Shown one piece after another: positions 1 through 11,900 of a DNA stretch of 64,000 nt. Position 1 is the first letter of the stretch, and each line of letters begins with the position of its first letter. The notes beneath the pieces were generated by a model, which saw only the letters and a list, made by a program, of their open reading frames with translations, had not been told where the DNA came from and did not search any database. The position numbers and the translations under genes are program-made. Source of the DNA: Antedon mediterranea (taxonomy: Eukaryota; Echinodermata; Crinoidea; Comatulida; Antedonidae); assembly GCF_964355755.1 (NCBI RefSeq), contig NC_092677.1, positions 1,059,001-1,123,000 on the forward strand. The letters run 5' to 3'.

Positions 1-338
1 ACTACATACTCTTACTTAATGAATGTATTAATAAATGTTACCCTATTAATTTAATTTATTATTTATTATAACATTTATTTTATTTTTATGTTTTTTTATA
101 TCAAAGGTTAAATTATATGATTTCTATTTATTCAAACAATAACCAGCTTGTGCTACTCAACAAAGTTTCTGATGTACATATACTTCAATACTTCAATATA
201 TAATTCAATAATTTCCCTCATCAAGTTGTTTTTACCAAAAAAAAGAAGAAAAGGTAGATGAAAAAGACCGAATAAATTGGAAGATCAGTAAAACATTTTA
301 TAGTATGATACAGTACGGTACATTATATCTTATTACAG

Positions 339-599
339 ATATTAATGGTAGTCTTGCAATTGCTGTAAACTCTAATACCACAGCAGAGGATGTTATCATC
401 ACATGTACTGGTATTGTAGATGGAGACCCAGTTCCTGAACTAAACCTGTATAGAGATAACAATATAATTAAAACACAGAGTACATTACCTCTAACATACA
501 CAATAGCTACTGTGGCAGAGAATGATGGAGGAATCTATAGATGTGAAGCAAACAATACTGCTGGAACTGTGACAAGTAATACAATACAGTTTCATTACT
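339..599 (+). CDS. Gene A exon: Ig (I/C2-type) domain
   Basis: Acceptor TTACAG before 339, donor GTAAGTG from 600, phase 1-1, 87 codons. It shows the B-strand cysteine (VIITCTG) and the F-strand motif DGGIYRCEA. The usual C-strand tryptophan is replaced by leucine (ELNLYRD), as in the paralogous exons at 1271 and 24583. Confidence 0.82.
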
Positions 600-3500
600 G
601 TAAGTGTGTTCAGTTTTGGTAAAGTTAGTTTCCTTTCATGTTGCGTTATTATCTATAAGAATGAGTTATCATGATTTAATTTGAAAAAAAAAACCCTGTC
701 TTAATGTCATTTAAACAAAATTGTTCTGCAAATGACAACTTCCCCCGGGGAAGACATGACGTGTCTTTGCCCATATTTTCTCATCTTTTTCTAGTTAAAT
801 AGATTCAATTATTTTATTTTGAACTAATAGCGTTTCACTTCATAGCAGTATAATCAACATATGTTGTTTTAAGGTGTTGATTATACATTGTTTAATGGTC
901 GCTCCCGAGTATCAATGTTCTTCAGAACGTTAATTCCAAGAGTGCTAGACTAGTACAGTACTAGTATATTAAATATGTCTGTTGCATATTTTATTTGAAC
1001 AAAAATGCAACAATGTTTACATAATTCCTCGTATACGTATGATCATGAATTTATGTCAATTTTTATCTCTTATTCATCTTTGTTAGCAAACTAATTGTAT
1101 TGGTAGGATGTTTAATTACATGAATTAATTCATTTAAAGTGGCTTAGGTTCTATCCTGGCCTAACTTATTTTTATTATTTTATGTTTTTCTGTACGTAGC
1201 TGTTGTGAAAACCACAGTGTTGTTTTTAGTAATTAGTAAAGGATAATTATATCCTTTATTTATTTTGTAGATTTAAACGATATTGTTACAATTAGTTATA
1301 CTTCTAACAATACTACTATCGTAGTCACGTGTTCATGTTCAATTTATGGTAATCCATCTCCTGGTATAAACCTTCACAAAGATGATGATATCATTCTGCA
1401 ACAATCTACATTACCTTTAATATACCCAATAAGCAGTCCAACAGAGAATGATGGAGGATATTACACATGTGAAGCTCATAACACAGCTTTCTCTACAAGA
1501 GTATTAGAATTGTGTAAGTATAAAATACAAACTTTACTTGATAAAGAACGTATCTAAACAGCAAATTCACAATTGATTTAAAATCTCTATCTTTAAAGAG
1601 TCTTGAAAAATTGAAATTCTGAAATAGGCCGATGAAAAAATGGATTTAAAGTTTCACAAATACAAAATTAGTTGACAGAATGAATTAAACAACTGTTTCA
1701 AAGTAAATTTTTGATATAAATGATATATTTTCAGATAAACCAAGATATGAGACAACAGAACCAGGTACTCTTAAACCTGGAGAACAGGGTACGATTACAA
1801 TGGAAATTGTTGAAGCCAACCCTCAAGAGGTGAATTATGTTTGGAGCATCGACGGTGTTGTGGATCCAGATGCAAATTCTGCACCATTCCAGGGGCGCAG
1901 CCAGCAAAGGATTAAAGAGGGGGTCAACCAATATGTGAGTATTTTGCGAGCGAAGCGAGCAACCATGGGCTGGGGGCCAGGGGGCCGCCAAGGGCCCTTG
2001 GTTGGGGTCCAGGGGGCGAAGCCCCCTGGAAGCTTTGGCGGTCTAGGGCAATCTAGATCATTTGAATCGGTTTACGCACACACAAATATGACAATGTTAA
2101 CACTAAAAAACTGTAACAAAGAAAACAAAAAACAACTCTCATTTTCATTACAGAACATTTTTATATTCCAGGCTGCCACAGACAAACACTTTTTTTCTTG
2201 CTTGTTTGTTGATTTGTGTAGAGAGGCTGTAAACTCAGAGGAGGAATTATTTGAATTCCTCCCTTTTCACCAATACAAAAGTTGCATGAAATGAACGTAG
2301 AGATGCAAAAGTTTGAAAAAAGAAATTAGAATGATAGCATGGAGGGAGTGATATTATTAAATGAGAACCGTAAGGTTAGAGTTCATACACTGTGCAAGTC
2401 CAAGAAGCTATCTTAGCTCCGTGTTTATGTGAGACGCTTATCATACCCAGTACATACAATATTTTGTTTAAAAATATACCTATTTTGTTCGAATGTATAG
2501 TATAGGTGATAGCTTATACATAATTGTAATAACTAACTTCTAAATTATTATCATACATTTTACGTTAGTTACTATAACGGCGCTCTTGACATCGCGTGAT
2601 GCATCTTTAAACATAAGTTTGGAACATACATTCTTCTTGGCTTGGAGACAGAATTCGCGAATGACATTCTCTGTATTAATGTTCATGTTAAAGTGTATGT
2701 TCATGAGGCACAATCCCAAAAGCTGCTCATAAGACATGTGATTTCCCAAACAGGTTTTTTTCTCCATAAAGTCGAAAAACTCAGACGTTACGGGCATAGG
2801 CCTACGCGATTAGAAGAAGTGCACGCACATTCGGGAACACATCTGGATCCGCTAATTTTACACAGTCGCTTCCATCACTGAAGCTCGGAATGAAGATGTT
2901 CGTGTCTTGGCAGATCATCGTACCAAATTCAAGTTCCTTGAAGACTTCTTCAACATTACACTTCACTATAGACTCGGGTGCTACGCCAAATATTTTAAAG
3001 CATGGCCTGTTATCGGCAGAAAAACGGGTTTTTAACTCGGTTTGTAATCAAGAAGTTGATTTGGTAATACTGCTCGGTAGTAATCTTCCACAGTATCTCC
3101 AGGATGATTTGATCTGTATTGTTGTCTCATGTTTTTATTTATTTTTTCTAAAAAAAAGGGGGGGTCAGGACCCCCGTGACCCCCCCACTGGCTGCGCCCC
3201 TGCATTCACATTCACTGCATCAATGGAAGTTGGCACAGTTCATGAAATAACACTAATTGCTACTAATCTCATTGGATCAACTGCAGAGACAATACGGATC
3301 ACTGTCTCAGGTGTTGATTCATTTGTTTTTTTATTTTAAGAGCATATTATCATGCACCGAACAAAAACAAAAAGTCATTTAATATATCTATTTTACTCTA
3401 ATTTATCAAATCTCTGTGTGTCTGTCCGACTTTATTCAGAGACTAGAGGTCGCTAGGTCAATGTAAAATCTCAACATTCTCAAATTAGGAGCGGTATAAA

Positions 3501-5116
3501 GTCAAATTCTTTATTCATCCCACCTGGGGCAATTTCAAAAACAGGACTGAACAATATATAAAAAAGTACTGTATATAGTAAATCATTATAACACAATCAT
3601 CAATCATTTAAACACAACACCTTAAATCTATAACATCTCTTATTCAAAAGGCCCTAGATCAAATAATTTTATTTTTTCGTGACACATAGGACTCCGGTAC
3701 CGATATGCATACAGAGATAACAACCAATTCCATCTATCATGCATTGCTCAATTAAAAATATGTATTATAACTTTGACATTTTAGTTGTATTAAAGATGTA
3801 TTGTTCCCTTGAAAAATTAATTGAAAAAAAACATGTTTTGGTTGAAAATGCCATTTAAATGTCACATAATAGTTATTCACTTTCATAAAAAATTGGATCG
3901 AAAACAATATTTACCTGAAAAAACTGTAAAGAAATAGTCAAATTGGATGTCAGTCAATTGGTTTTTGGTTGAATTTAACCATTTATTTTGTCATTTTATA
4001 AGCGACAACATAATTTTGTTCGTTTTTTTCTATGAAAGTGATTAACTATAATAAATGGCCTATACTTTATTAATCTTCATTTTGCATGTTTTCTGGAGGA
4101 CAATATAAATATATATAAATCGTCATTCACATTAAAATTCGGTATAATTTTAGTTTCGTACATTGTAAATAAAGTGTACATTAATTTCCAGTAGAAAGAA
4201 AACGTAGGGCTTAGAAATATCGTAGGTTTGGTCATTGGAATGCTCTTTCTTGGTACCATCATTGGCTCCTTTGGACTTTATATTGGACAAATTATTTACA
4301 ACAAGATAAGGAAAGTTTGTTAGATTATTTATTAATACTTTACTTTATTGTTTTTATAATGCTAAAACATGCATGTTATACAAAGTAATAATAAGGGCCA
4401 TATTGATTTTTAACTACCAGCAGTATATCAAAAGATTTTGAATTACTTTACAACATGTTAGGATGTTGGTTATTTTAGTTTTCATGAACGCAATCCGTTT
4501 TCGAGAAAAGATGAGGTTATTGGAAAAGGGTATTTTATAAATAGTCTACATTGAATAAAACGAATTCACCTCATTTTCCATTGAAATATTATTGAAATAC
4601 ATACAATATTGAAAGTCTTATGGGATGACAATAGAGTAATGAAATATTAATTAATCTATTTAGAAGTCACTGTCAGAGAAACAAGACAAAGACAAAGGGA
4701 AACAAGATGTAAGTATTGAATACAATCTATAAAGACGATCAACAAAACGGTTTAATTGGTAGAACCATTGAAGAGAAAATATTTCTTTTTTCATTAACGG
4801 CAAAATGGACAATTAAAACTTAAATAGACTTAATGTCTAATTTGATTCTGATTAAACGTAAGTCTACGTTTACAATTCCAAATTATTGTATTAAGAGTTT
4901 AGTACAATTCCTTTATTTACCACAAGAAATAATGGTTTCTGATTTAAGTTAACAATTATTTTCTTTTTTTAACAGACTTAGGCCTACATGGATTATGTAG
5001 TAGACACTAGCCAGCAAAATCAAACCTATCAAGATTTACAATGCAGGCCTAACGAACAAGAATCAGCTTATGTTAATGTTAAGGCTGGAAATAAGAAGAA
5101 CAAAGGGAAAATATGA
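339..5116 (+). CDS. Gene A: Ig-superfamily receptor with YVNV tail, 5' end outside window
   Basis: Seen exons: 339-599, 1271-1513, 1735-1889 joined to 3208-3310 (split by a transposon), 4208-4314, 4664-4708 and 4982-5116. The predicted product is a type I membrane receptor with two Ig domains, one cysteine-less Ig-like domain, one membrane helix and a tyrosine-motif tail. Exon order and phases (1-1 for ectodomain, 1-0 for the membrane exon, 0-0 for the juxtamembrane exon) match gene E. The signal peptide and any V exon would lie left of the window. The transposon in the third Ig exon and a weak membrane-exon acceptor suggest a damaged allele or pseudogene. Ligand unknown; a signalling role is inferred from the tail only. 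Confidence 0.72.
1271..1513 (+). CDS. Gene A exon: second Ig domain
   Basis: Acceptor TTTTGTAG, donor GTAAGT at 1514, phase 1-1, 81 codons, open throughout. Ig cysteines are in VVTCSCS and the F-strand motif DGGYYTCEA. It resembles the previous exon (QQSTLPL, TENDGG), so the two arose by exon duplication. The C-strand Trp is missing (INLHKDD). Confidence 0.78.
1735..3310 (+). pseudogene. Gene A exon: cysteine-less Ig-like domain split by a transposon
   Basis: Acceptor TTTTCAG before 1735; donor GTGTTG from 3311. Coding parts are 1735-1889 and 3208-3310; removing 1890-3207 leaves 258 bases in phase 1-1. The parts align with the intact paralogous exon at 26468-26728: NYVWSIDG against TYKWTIND, and ATNLIGSTAE against ITNSIGSTTD. 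Read as is, the frame runs into the transposon and stops at 2292. Either the allele is broken, or the insert is removed from the RNA, for which I see no convincing signals. Confidence 0.7.
1890..3202. mobile_element. DNA transposon with CAGGGGCG terminal inverted repeats (hAT-like)
   Basis: Perfect 15-base inverted ends: CAGGGGCGCAGCCAG at 1890-1904 and its complement at 3188-3202. Both sides are flanked by CATTC (1885-1889 and 3203-3207). Ends starting CAGGGG are typical of hAT elements, but those normally make 8-base duplications, so family assignment is tentative. The GC-rich ends contrast with the AT-rich host. The interior has an interrupted minus-strand coding remnant (about 2540-2980) I do not recognise. 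Confidence 0.75.
3311..4207. other. Gene A intron with hairpin repeat
   Basis: No coding exon seen. At about 3790 it contains TTAAAGATGTATTG, the end sequence of the element at 44815-45368. An internal hairpin pairs TTCACTTTCAT (about 3877) with ATGAAAGTGA (about 4033). Near 3500 is a copy of a dispersed repeat (ATTCATCCCACCTGG) also present near 23690. Confidence 0.4.
4208..4314 (+). CDS. Gene A exon: transmembrane segment
   Basis: The frame reads IVGLVIGMLFLGTIIGSFG and on into LYIGQIIYNKIRK: a membrane helix with small-xxx-small spacing and a basic stop-transfer. It aligns with gene E at 27227-27369 (IIIGMFFVGLTIGIFG). The acceptor ACGTAG before 4208 restores phase 1; the better-looking CAG/TAG at 4191-4194 would not. 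The NSTG juxtamembrane motif of the paralogs is absent. Donor GTTTGT. Confidence 0.62.
4664..4708 (+). CDS. Gene A exon: basic juxtamembrane linker
   Basis: 15 codons, phase 0-0, flanked by TTTAG and GTAAGT. Lys/Gln/Asp-rich (KQDKDKGKQD). Same length and place as gene E 27615-27659. Confidence 0.7.
4982..5116 (+). CDS. Gene A last exon: tyrosine-motif cytoplasmic tail
   Basis: Encodes 44 residues then TGA. Motifs in order: YMDY (residues 2-5), TYQDLQ (15-20) and AYVNVKA (29-35), followed by a Lys-rich end. Phase 0 demands an acceptor at CTTAG/GCC; using the CAG at about 4975 would put a TAG stop at codon 2. The acceptor and the first tyrosine codon lie inside one copy of the genome-wide word TTAGGCCTAC. 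YVNV is a Grb2-type SH2 site; YQDL/YVNV is ITAM-like. Confidence 0.8.
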   Translation, partial: AYMDYVVDTSQQNQTYQDLQCRPNEQESAYVNVKAGNKKNKGKI

Positions 5117-6057
5117 ACAAGAAACAGCTTATACTTGCTTGATACTTGCTTGATGTTATGGGTCGGTTAGAAAGCATAACATTATGTTAATGTTATGGCT
5201 GGAAATAAGAAAAAGAAAGCGAAAATATGAACAACGCTAAGAGGATCGTTCTACTGTACATCTATATAAGTACATTATGCGCACACACACGTTTATAGAA
5301 ATTAAATTATTTAATTAATATTATTTAACTACCATTGGTGGAAGTCAAAATAATTTGTTTTCAATTAATATATGCAGACTAACGTTCATTGTGATATTAT
5401 GTTATATCAGCTAATGATAGACCTTTGAACTCTTTATTGAGTCAATTATATTCTGTAATAACACATCGGTAATTATATTAACTAGATGGCACGCTCGCTT
5501 CGCTCGCGTACCATCTAGGTCGTGCCCACAGATGGTTCTCGAATACACAGTATTTCCAGCGAGAAAAAAATGGAGATTTCAAATGTACGTACCGCAGGAC
5601 TATGAATACATTGTCGTTTACAGAAACGAATAAATATACACAATGATTTATGTAGTCAACCAAAATTAGCACCCTGGGGATTACTTCCGAGAGAGAAACA
5701 AATTGAGTCAAATTTTTTTATTTGGACTCATTTAAACAAACCCAATTTGTGTTTTGTATGTAACATTAAGGGTTGAGGGATGGGGGAAGAAGATGGGTAC
5801 AAAGAGGAAACATTTTAAAATATATTCTTATCCACTCAGTAACGAAATATTGTTTTTAATGTTTTATAGGCCTATAAATAATATACCACTAAATACAGTA
5901 AAACATTTACGATTTAATACGGTACTTTGTTAAAACTCTCACTGTCATAGTCGATTGAAATAGTAAAGTACATGTAACGATACACCACTACGACGTTTAT
6001 ATATTTTTAAATTATTAATTAATACAAACGTTGAGAAGCAACTGTCAGTAATAACGT

Positions 6058-6530
6058 TTATTTATTTGTATATTATATGTTTATAATCTAACAGTAGGGC
6101 CTACCCACACTCACAGTAATAAAGTTTATTTGTATATATTTTTGTGGTTAATACCTTAACAGTATTGTACAGCATTGCAATACTATTTATGTTTATTCTC
6201 CAAGGGGGCCCATAAATCTAAATCTAAATCTATACCTCTATGGTTAAACCAAATAATTTGGAATGTTTATTTGTATATTATATGTTTATAATCTAACAGT
6301 AGGGCCTACCTATACTCACAGTAATAAAGTTTATTTGTATATATTTTTATATTACATCTAACAGTACCAACACTCACAGTAAGAAATTTGCGATTCAAAT
6401 TGCGATCAAAAGTGGTTAATACCTCAACAGTATTGTACAGTATTGCAATACTATTTATGTTTATTCTCCAAGGGGGCCCATAAATCTAAATCTATACCTG
6501 TATGGTTAAACCAAATAATTTGGAATGTTC
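6058..6530. repeat. Direct duplication of about 210-260 bp
   Basis: Units 6058-6266 and 6267-6530 share TCTAACAGTAGGGCCTACC, the CAAGGGGGCCCATAAATCTA stretch and TGGTTAAACCAAATAATTTG. The second unit carries an extra insertion of about 60 bases. Confidence 0.75.
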
Positions 6531-8394
6531 CATTCATCACAAATCAATACATTTGTAAAAACGTATATTAAATGTATCAAAATAGTATTTTTTAAAGAAA
6601 ATCGGCCTGTCTTCAACATTATGATGCTGTACTCGAACTGTTCAACCGGTTTTCAGCTATTAAAAACAATTATCGTAGGAGGAGATAGGAAAATGCGAAG
6701 CCTCCTCGCATTTTTGTGGCGGGTATTTTTCAAGATGGACATCCATTAGACAGTGTATACCACGATCGGAAAACACCCCTATTTGGGGCAAATCGTTGAA
6801 CCTAAATTCGCTTTAATCGTCAATAACTAATTATCTAACTTAATTTAATTAGTAAACAGGGTTACATCAGGTGGTTAAAATCAGTACCGAAAGTACGAAC
6901 CAACTTTATATACCATCGAGTAAAAATTCTAGAAGTAAGGCGCGATTTACCGAATTTTGCCCTTACGTAAATTTATATAGATTGTCTTGTTTCATACTAT
7001 TACAATTCTACATCGAAGCAAGTGTGTCACTCACGTTTTGTAAATACTACAAAGGATCATTCATGCAGTAGGTTTTATATATAATATATTTGGTAAGCTG
7101 AAAACCTCTATTATACCAATATTGTTAGGCCTATTTATATAGAAAACTAAACGGAAACGTATCGACTTAGGTATACTAAGGACGATACTGTCCCTGTAAG
7201 GGACAATTATCTACATATTCTGTTTATGTGAATAATAATCTATGTTAGTTTTTAGTCAACTTGAGTAAATTCTGTAGTACTTCTGAAATGTTTGTTAATT
7301 TTGGTGTTTCTAGTTTTCGTAAATTTATGCGTAAGTCTATTTATAGTTTTTTGTTACGTATTAATATATCTAATAATAATAATAATATGATTGTGAAAGT
7401 TGTGAGTGATAAACTGCTTGCGGAAACTCATTTATATATTTAAATATGCCATAAAAAGCAGAATGGTTTATACATCGAGAAAATAGTGTTAATGTTAATA
7501 TAAAGATTTATAATAAATAAATATTTATATATAGTTATAATATAAATAAATGTAATCTGGTATTACATATAGGCCTGCATACAAATAGCCTACTGTATTT
7601 GTTTATGCACCCAGGACAACGTATCTGACTACGAGTTTGACGACTAATGTCAAATTACCATGACTAAAGATTGGTTTGCCATTCTAAACAAAGATGTGAC
7701 GGGTAGTAACACATTCTGTGCTCATAAACTGTTCTATAAAGCCACATAATAGAAAGTTAACAAGGCCAATATACATGGCTCAATTTAGTGTTTACCTACC
7801 GGCCGACCAACCGACCGACATAGTGAGCTGTAGAGTCGCGTTGCACGCGACTAAAAACGAAACAGAAATGGGAAATAATTATGCGAACAGTAGAAGCGGT
7901 TTAACCTTATCATAAATCAATGAAGATCTACGTTCCACCATAAACGAAATGATCATCAGTAAATGACCATATCCTGTATAATACATTAATATAATAAATG
8001 ATTATTTACCTCAACCATCAATGTTAGTACTGCATGTCACTTTTCTATTGAGTAAAGGCCTATACGTGTGCCTTAAGTAAACGATTGCATGTGATTAGAA
8101 CCACAGATAGCAACAAACACAATACCACCAATAGTCCGTGCTCACCTGTATGCAAATTACAACATAAAATGAAAAAGATAATACTACTCATGGATTAATG
8201 AATTGCCTATTTATTAATCCCTGCACTACTGCAACCATGGGGATTGTTTCAACTTTCTGAAAAGTTATCATCTTTTAATAATAAAAAAAATGAACAGACG
8301 GTTAAACAATATAAAAAAAAATATACGGAATGAACGTATGACGGACACAGGATTAAAAAAAAACGGAGACATAATACCCAACAAAGAAAAACAA

Positions 8395-8552
8395 GGCCAA
8401 CAGCCAATAAGTCGCGTGCTACAATGCATAGTGATACCGGACCGACAGACAGACCGATATACCGACAGACAGACCGATGACAGACCGACAGACAGACCGA
8501 CCGACCGACCAACATAGTGAACTATAGAGTCGCGTCCACGCGACTAAAAATG
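8395..8552. repeat. GACAGACCGACC element with GTCGCGT hairpin end
   Basis: A (GACA)/(GACC) simple-sequence core is preceded by GTCGCGTGCTACAATGCATA and followed by CATAGTGAACTATAGAGTCG, then the hairpin GTCGCGTCCACGCGAC and ACTAAAAA. Copies with the same flanks lie at about 7770-7860 (partial), 30897-30995 and 31559-31665. This is a dispersed family, not chance microsatellites. Confidence 0.7.
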
Positions 8553-8908
8553 ATGGTACAGGCATTGATGAACAAAGGCAGAAAAATTACAGAAAACGAA
8601 AAAAAAAATACACAAAATGAACAAACGAACACAAAAATGAACCAGTGAGAGAACGAAAATATTAATCATTATTTAAATAATACTATTTTCGCATTTAATA
8701 TCCGTTTTGGTTAAAACGCAGGGTTTCTCTGAATTTATCCATCATTCAGAGCAAAGCTAAACAAAAAATATAAGGCCTATCCAAAGTTCATATTATAACA
8801 GTTATAATGATCTTTTTTTTGTAAATTTGCACTTACAGAAAAGGTGTAATAGGAACGTGTCGAAGTGGACAAGTGACGATTTTATTAAAGGCGAAAAAGA
8901 CTTAAAAA

Positions 8909-8951
8909 ATGTACATTGTCTTCGTGTTGTCCTGTATAATCTCAGCTGTTG
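8909..8951 (+). CDS. Gene C exon 1: signal peptide
   Basis: ATG then a hydrophobic run (YIVFVLSCIISAV), donor GTAAGT at 8952, ending phase 1 as in D, E, F, G and H. No upstream in-frame alternative was seen. Confidence 0.78.
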
Positions 8952-11900
8952 GTAAGTACCACAGTAATAACAACAACTAACGTATTCCATTATTCTTAGT
9001 ATTCTTAAATTTTAAAGCAATGTGTTTATTATGATTAAGAATTTCAGTCTAGAATTTATACTGACATTAAATAAACAAATAAGGATAAATTTAACCTAAT
9101 CAATTAAACAAATAATATCATCAGGATATCCAATCATTATCGTTTGCTAGTTGCCGTACAACAGCTTACTTTTAAGCTTGGTTCCCATCAGAAAACGCAA
9201 GGACGTGGCACAATGTATCGACAGAATTTTTAGTGGGAACCAAGCTTCATGACCAAGTGCATGATTCCGATGTCATCCTTAAGCTTGGTTCCTAATAGAA
9301 GCGCAACGCAAGGACGTAAGCACAACGTAAGTAATTTGACCAATCATACTTTTGCTATAATATAATATAAAGAAAGAATTCATAAAGTAATAAACTGAAT
9401 ATCTTCTTTTTAAGAAAAATAAATGTATAAATAATCATATTAGAAAAACACTATCGCTTTTTGATGATGAACAACTCTAAAATGTATATAGGAAATGTTT
9501 TTTTTATTTTGTATCTATTATGCTTATTGTATTATGTTTTTTATGTAAAAGGGTCCTGCGAAAACAGAAGTGTAAATTTCTCTATGCAGGATCCTTGCCA
9601 TCATTTATGCTATGAAACTATATTTATAAAGGATGAGTAAATAAATGAATTGAATTGAATGGATTATGTGAACTTTCGCTTGTGATTGGTCAACTTGCTT
9701 GCGTTGCGTCTACGTCCTTGCGTTGCGTCTCTAGTGGGAACCAAGCTTTATGGTTCACCATTTACACTGCCTTCGCTGTTGTTGTCACAATCATTATTTT
9801 CATTTTAAAATTGATATTGTTATGAATACCAATATTTTACCTTGTCATTGACCATAGTACCCTTGACTGTTGCGCTAGAGGTTACAATAAGTGATGTGCA
9901 AGAATTTACCGAGAATTTAGACGCGTTACTGGCTTGCGACTACACACCAACCAGTGCAACGGGCGTTGATATATCGTGGACACGAGTTAATGCACAGAGC
10001 GACATTATTAATTTAGTAGTACGAAGTGAAGTGGTTGATGAATTCAAACCACGTATGGAACTCCAGGCTTCTGATAATTTCCAGGGTAACGGTGGTTTAA
10101 CAATTCATAATGTCACTAGAGAGGATGCTATGTATTATGTGTGTGCAGTATTCTCCACTAGTGATGGTCAAGAACAAGGAATAACTAGTTTACAGGTACA
10201 ATGTAAGTATTATCAATGACCAATGAATACTAAACTGGTATTTTACAAACCGTGAAAACACAGTAGTACTGTAAAGAATCTTTAACCTAATATTTGATAA
10301 TACTTGGATTATAACATTTATAAGTGTGTAAACGGAAGAAACGGAACCATTTTATTATATCATGCGTCACGACTTATCAGACCACTATAATCCTCTATTA
10401 TTATAACATGCGTCACGACTTATCAGACCACTATAATCATCTATTATATCATGCGTCACGACTTATCAGACCACTATAATCATCTATTATATCATGCGTC
10501 ACGACTTATCAGACCACTATAATCATCTATTTTTATTATCAGGAATGCTGATTCTATCTTTTTTGTCTACATCATTGAAACTATTTTTGATAACTGATAA
10601 TGTAGTTTAATTGTTTTGAAAATACTTAATAACTTTTATTTGTTGCCTTAACGCAATTGTGCTTGTTTAAAAGTTGCATATTCACACAGTCGTCAATTGT
10701 TTTTTTTTTTCAGGGAATTACAAGCCACAAATTACAAGTGATCCAGCTCCATATTCTTTGCAAGTTGGTGACAACGTAACATTTACGTGTTTATCTGAAG
10801 CCAATCCTACATCAAAAATAGCATGGTTGAAGAACAACGTTACCATCGACATGGATGACAGATTCACAAAGAACGAGAATGCATCTACTCTGCACATAGA
10901 TGGTTTAACTCGAGATGATCACGCCCTCTTTAGTTGTAGTTCAAGAAACATTCGAAAGGAAATCTTGAGTGATCAGATTGAACTAAATATAGAATGTAAG
11001 TGCAGTATACAAAGTAAAACATAATTTATTGTAACCATGTAAATCCTGCAGACACTGAAGACATTTACATGGCACTAAAAAATCTTTAAAAAAACAAACC
11101 AATCATTGTCATTGAAGAACAAGATATTGCATGTTCTATTAATCTATGAGATTAAGCTCTAATCCATTCTATTTGGTATTCAATCTATAAATCAAAAACT
11201 AAATAAAGAAATTAGTAAATACGATAAAAACTACTCATTCTAAACATTAAAATATCACTATCCGTCCCATAGCTATAAATGAATAGTTTGTATTTTTGTT
11301 ATCTCCGGAAGATCAATAATATTGGCTGTTTAACTATGCTAATGCATGCTTGCTTTATACCAGATGATCCGCCGTTGAATAATTCCAGATATAATAAAGC
11401 GAAGGTAATTTCCAAAAAGACAGATGCTTCAATTACAATTATTATTTCATTTGATTTCATTTATTGTTTTCGACAAAACGTTCGGGACTTTGAAAGGGAA
11501 GTTCCAGCATACAAATTACAAATATTTATTAACATGATGAAGATACATGTTTTAATAGATGAGCCAGAGATGTATTTGAACCAGACAGGCAACACAGTTG
11601 AATGCACCAGTGACGCGAATCCAGCAGTGTATCAGTACGAGTTTGAAGTAGACGGTAAAGTAGTGAGGACAGCCGACGCAGTGTACGAATTGAAGGGAAC
11701 TGAATGTGTTAATATCACGTGCTTTGGTACTAACAAAATAGGAACAGGCAACGCATCGGATATCGTGTGTCCTCTGTGTAAGTTTATACTGCCTTGGTTC
11801 TAAGTATCATTTAGTATCTACATTCTATTGGCCTAGATTCCAATTCTAATCGACGGCTACTCGATATTGATTAATTAAATTTAATCTTCTTATTTATAAG

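Larger units (their letters stand above)
5117..8908. other. Intergenic A-C, AT-rich repeats
   Basis: No exon recognised. Contains a second GTTATGGCTGGAAATAAGAA fragment (about 5190-5228) that repeats the end of the tail coding sequence of gene A, a CGCTCGCTTCGCTCGCG hairpin near 5492, a duplicated block at 6058-6530, and two GACAGACCGACC elements (about 7790 and 8434). Confidence 0.5.

Noticed and set aside
1800-2294. A 164-codon frame running from the Ig exon into GC-rich sequence
   Set aside because: The second half reads through the transposon end; the Ig part aligns with gene E only up to the insertion point.
11365-11406. Small extra exon of gene C (acceptor TACCAG, donor GTAATT)
   Set aside because: No paralog, and the donor is weak; the exon starting at 11559 is sufficient.
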